DNA from: an uncultured Agathobaculum sp.
GTDB lineage: Bacteria; Bacillota; Clostridia; Oscillospirales; Butyricicoccaceae
Direction of reading: 5' to 3'
Assembly (NCBI GenBank): GCA_944380945.1
Contig: CALWJG010000097.1
Location: forward strand, 1 to 6,137
Length of the DNA stretch: 6,137 nt
The notes beneath the pieces are model-generated. The model saw only the letters and a list, made by a program, of their open reading frames with translations. It did not search any database and was not told where the DNA came from. This document shows, piece after piece, positions 5,942 to 6,137 of the stretch; the stretch's first letter is position 1; the number at the start of each line of letters is the position of its first letter. The position numbers were made by a program, and so were the translations under genes.

Positions 5942-5983
5942 GGCTTGGCAAAAAAGTCCTCGCGCCGCAGCGCGTATTGAATA

Positions 5984-6076
5984 GCCGCTCTGTGAGCGGC
6001 ATCACAAAATCGAGCTTCGAGGTGAATTGGCCGAAGGCCAAGAGAGAGCGGCCTAGGCCGTGCCCGATTTTGTGAT
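5984..6076. repeat. Nested inverted-repeat cluster of unknown function
   Basis: The cluster starts with a 7-bp hairpin (5984-5990 with 5994-6000, 3-nt loop). It abuts a 12-bp inverted repeat (6001-6012, ATCACAAAATCG, with 6065-6076). That repeat encloses a 6-bp hairpin (6027-6032 with 6036-6041) and a 12-bp perfect palindrome (6049-6060, CGGCCTAGGCCG). There is no convincing gene here. It could be a small non-autonomous mobile or REP-like element, or a structured RNA; I do not recognise the family. Confidence 0.5.
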
Positions 6077-6081
6077 ACAAA

Positions 6082-6120
6082 CCGATCAAAAGGGTGCACT
6101 TTTGCACCCTTTTGTATCGG
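6082..6120. terminator. Long hairpin, possible bidirectional terminator
   Basis: A 12-bp perfect stem (6087-6098 with 6103-6114, 4-nt loop) is extended by five outer pairs (6082-6086 with 6116-6120) across one bulged T. The GC-rich core is flanked by four A on the left and four T on the right, so in either direction it resembles a weak terminator. On the minus strand it would end a gene lying right of the window. It may instead belong to the neighbouring inverted-repeat cluster. Confidence 0.45.
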
Positions 6121-6137
6121 AAGTTCGATTGAAACTG

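Noticed and set aside
5845..6107. Two overlapping minus-strand open frames of 84 and 77 residues in the right intergenic region
   Set aside because: They start inside or beside a strong hairpin, overlap in different frames, lack a ribosome binding site and read through several inverted repeats. I treat the stretch as a non-coding repeat.

Overview
The window looks like a piece of a GC-rich Firmicutes (class Clostridia, possibly Oscillospiraceae-like) chromosome. The signs are strong AAGGAGG-type ribosome binding sites, sigma-A style promoters, intrinsic terminators with U tracts, a lipobox-bearing solute-binding protein and a strong GC bias in the coding regions. This assignment is inferred from sequence style, not from a marker gene. 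Every gene I accept lies on the minus strand, so transcription runs from high to low coordinates.

Reading in the direction of transcription: (1) 5733-6137 holds no gene I can support. It has a dense set of inverted repeats (5914-6120) followed by an AT-rich stretch leading into a good promoter (-35 at 5727-5732, -10 at 5704-5709). (2) 5636-2249 is a three-gene operon: a type II (archaeal-type) glyceraldehyde-3-phosphate dehydrogenase, an archaeal-like phosphoglycerate kinase whose start overlaps the dehydrogenase stop codon by one base, and a D-malate/tartrate dehydrogenase-like beta-decarboxylating dehydrogenase. It is closed by an intrinsic terminator at 2174-2216. (3) 2056-1445 is a Crp/Fnr-family regulator with its own -10 box and its own terminator (1391-1427). 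(4) 1286-696 is a cytidylate kinase-like protein with its own promoter. (5) 518-1 is the N-terminal part of a polar amino acid ABC transporter binding lipoprotein. It has a near-consensus promoter (TTGACG-17-TATAAT) and a structured leader of about 110 nt, and the gene runs off the left edge.

The most interesting part is the three-gene operon. A GAPDH-type enzyme makes an acyl phosphate from an aldehyde, a PGK-type enzyme turns an acyl phosphate into an acid plus ATP, and a DmlA-type enzyme oxidatively decarboxylates a 2-hydroxy dicarboxylic acid. The gene order matches that chemical order. The PGK has lost the arginine of the usual H-x-G-R substrate motif, and the dehydrogenase has altered pocket positions. 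I propose, as inference only, that this is a dedicated catabolic or redox module acting on a substrate other than glyceraldehyde-3-phosphate, or a gluconeogenic branch fed by tartrate or glycerate, rather than the housekeeping glycolytic pair.
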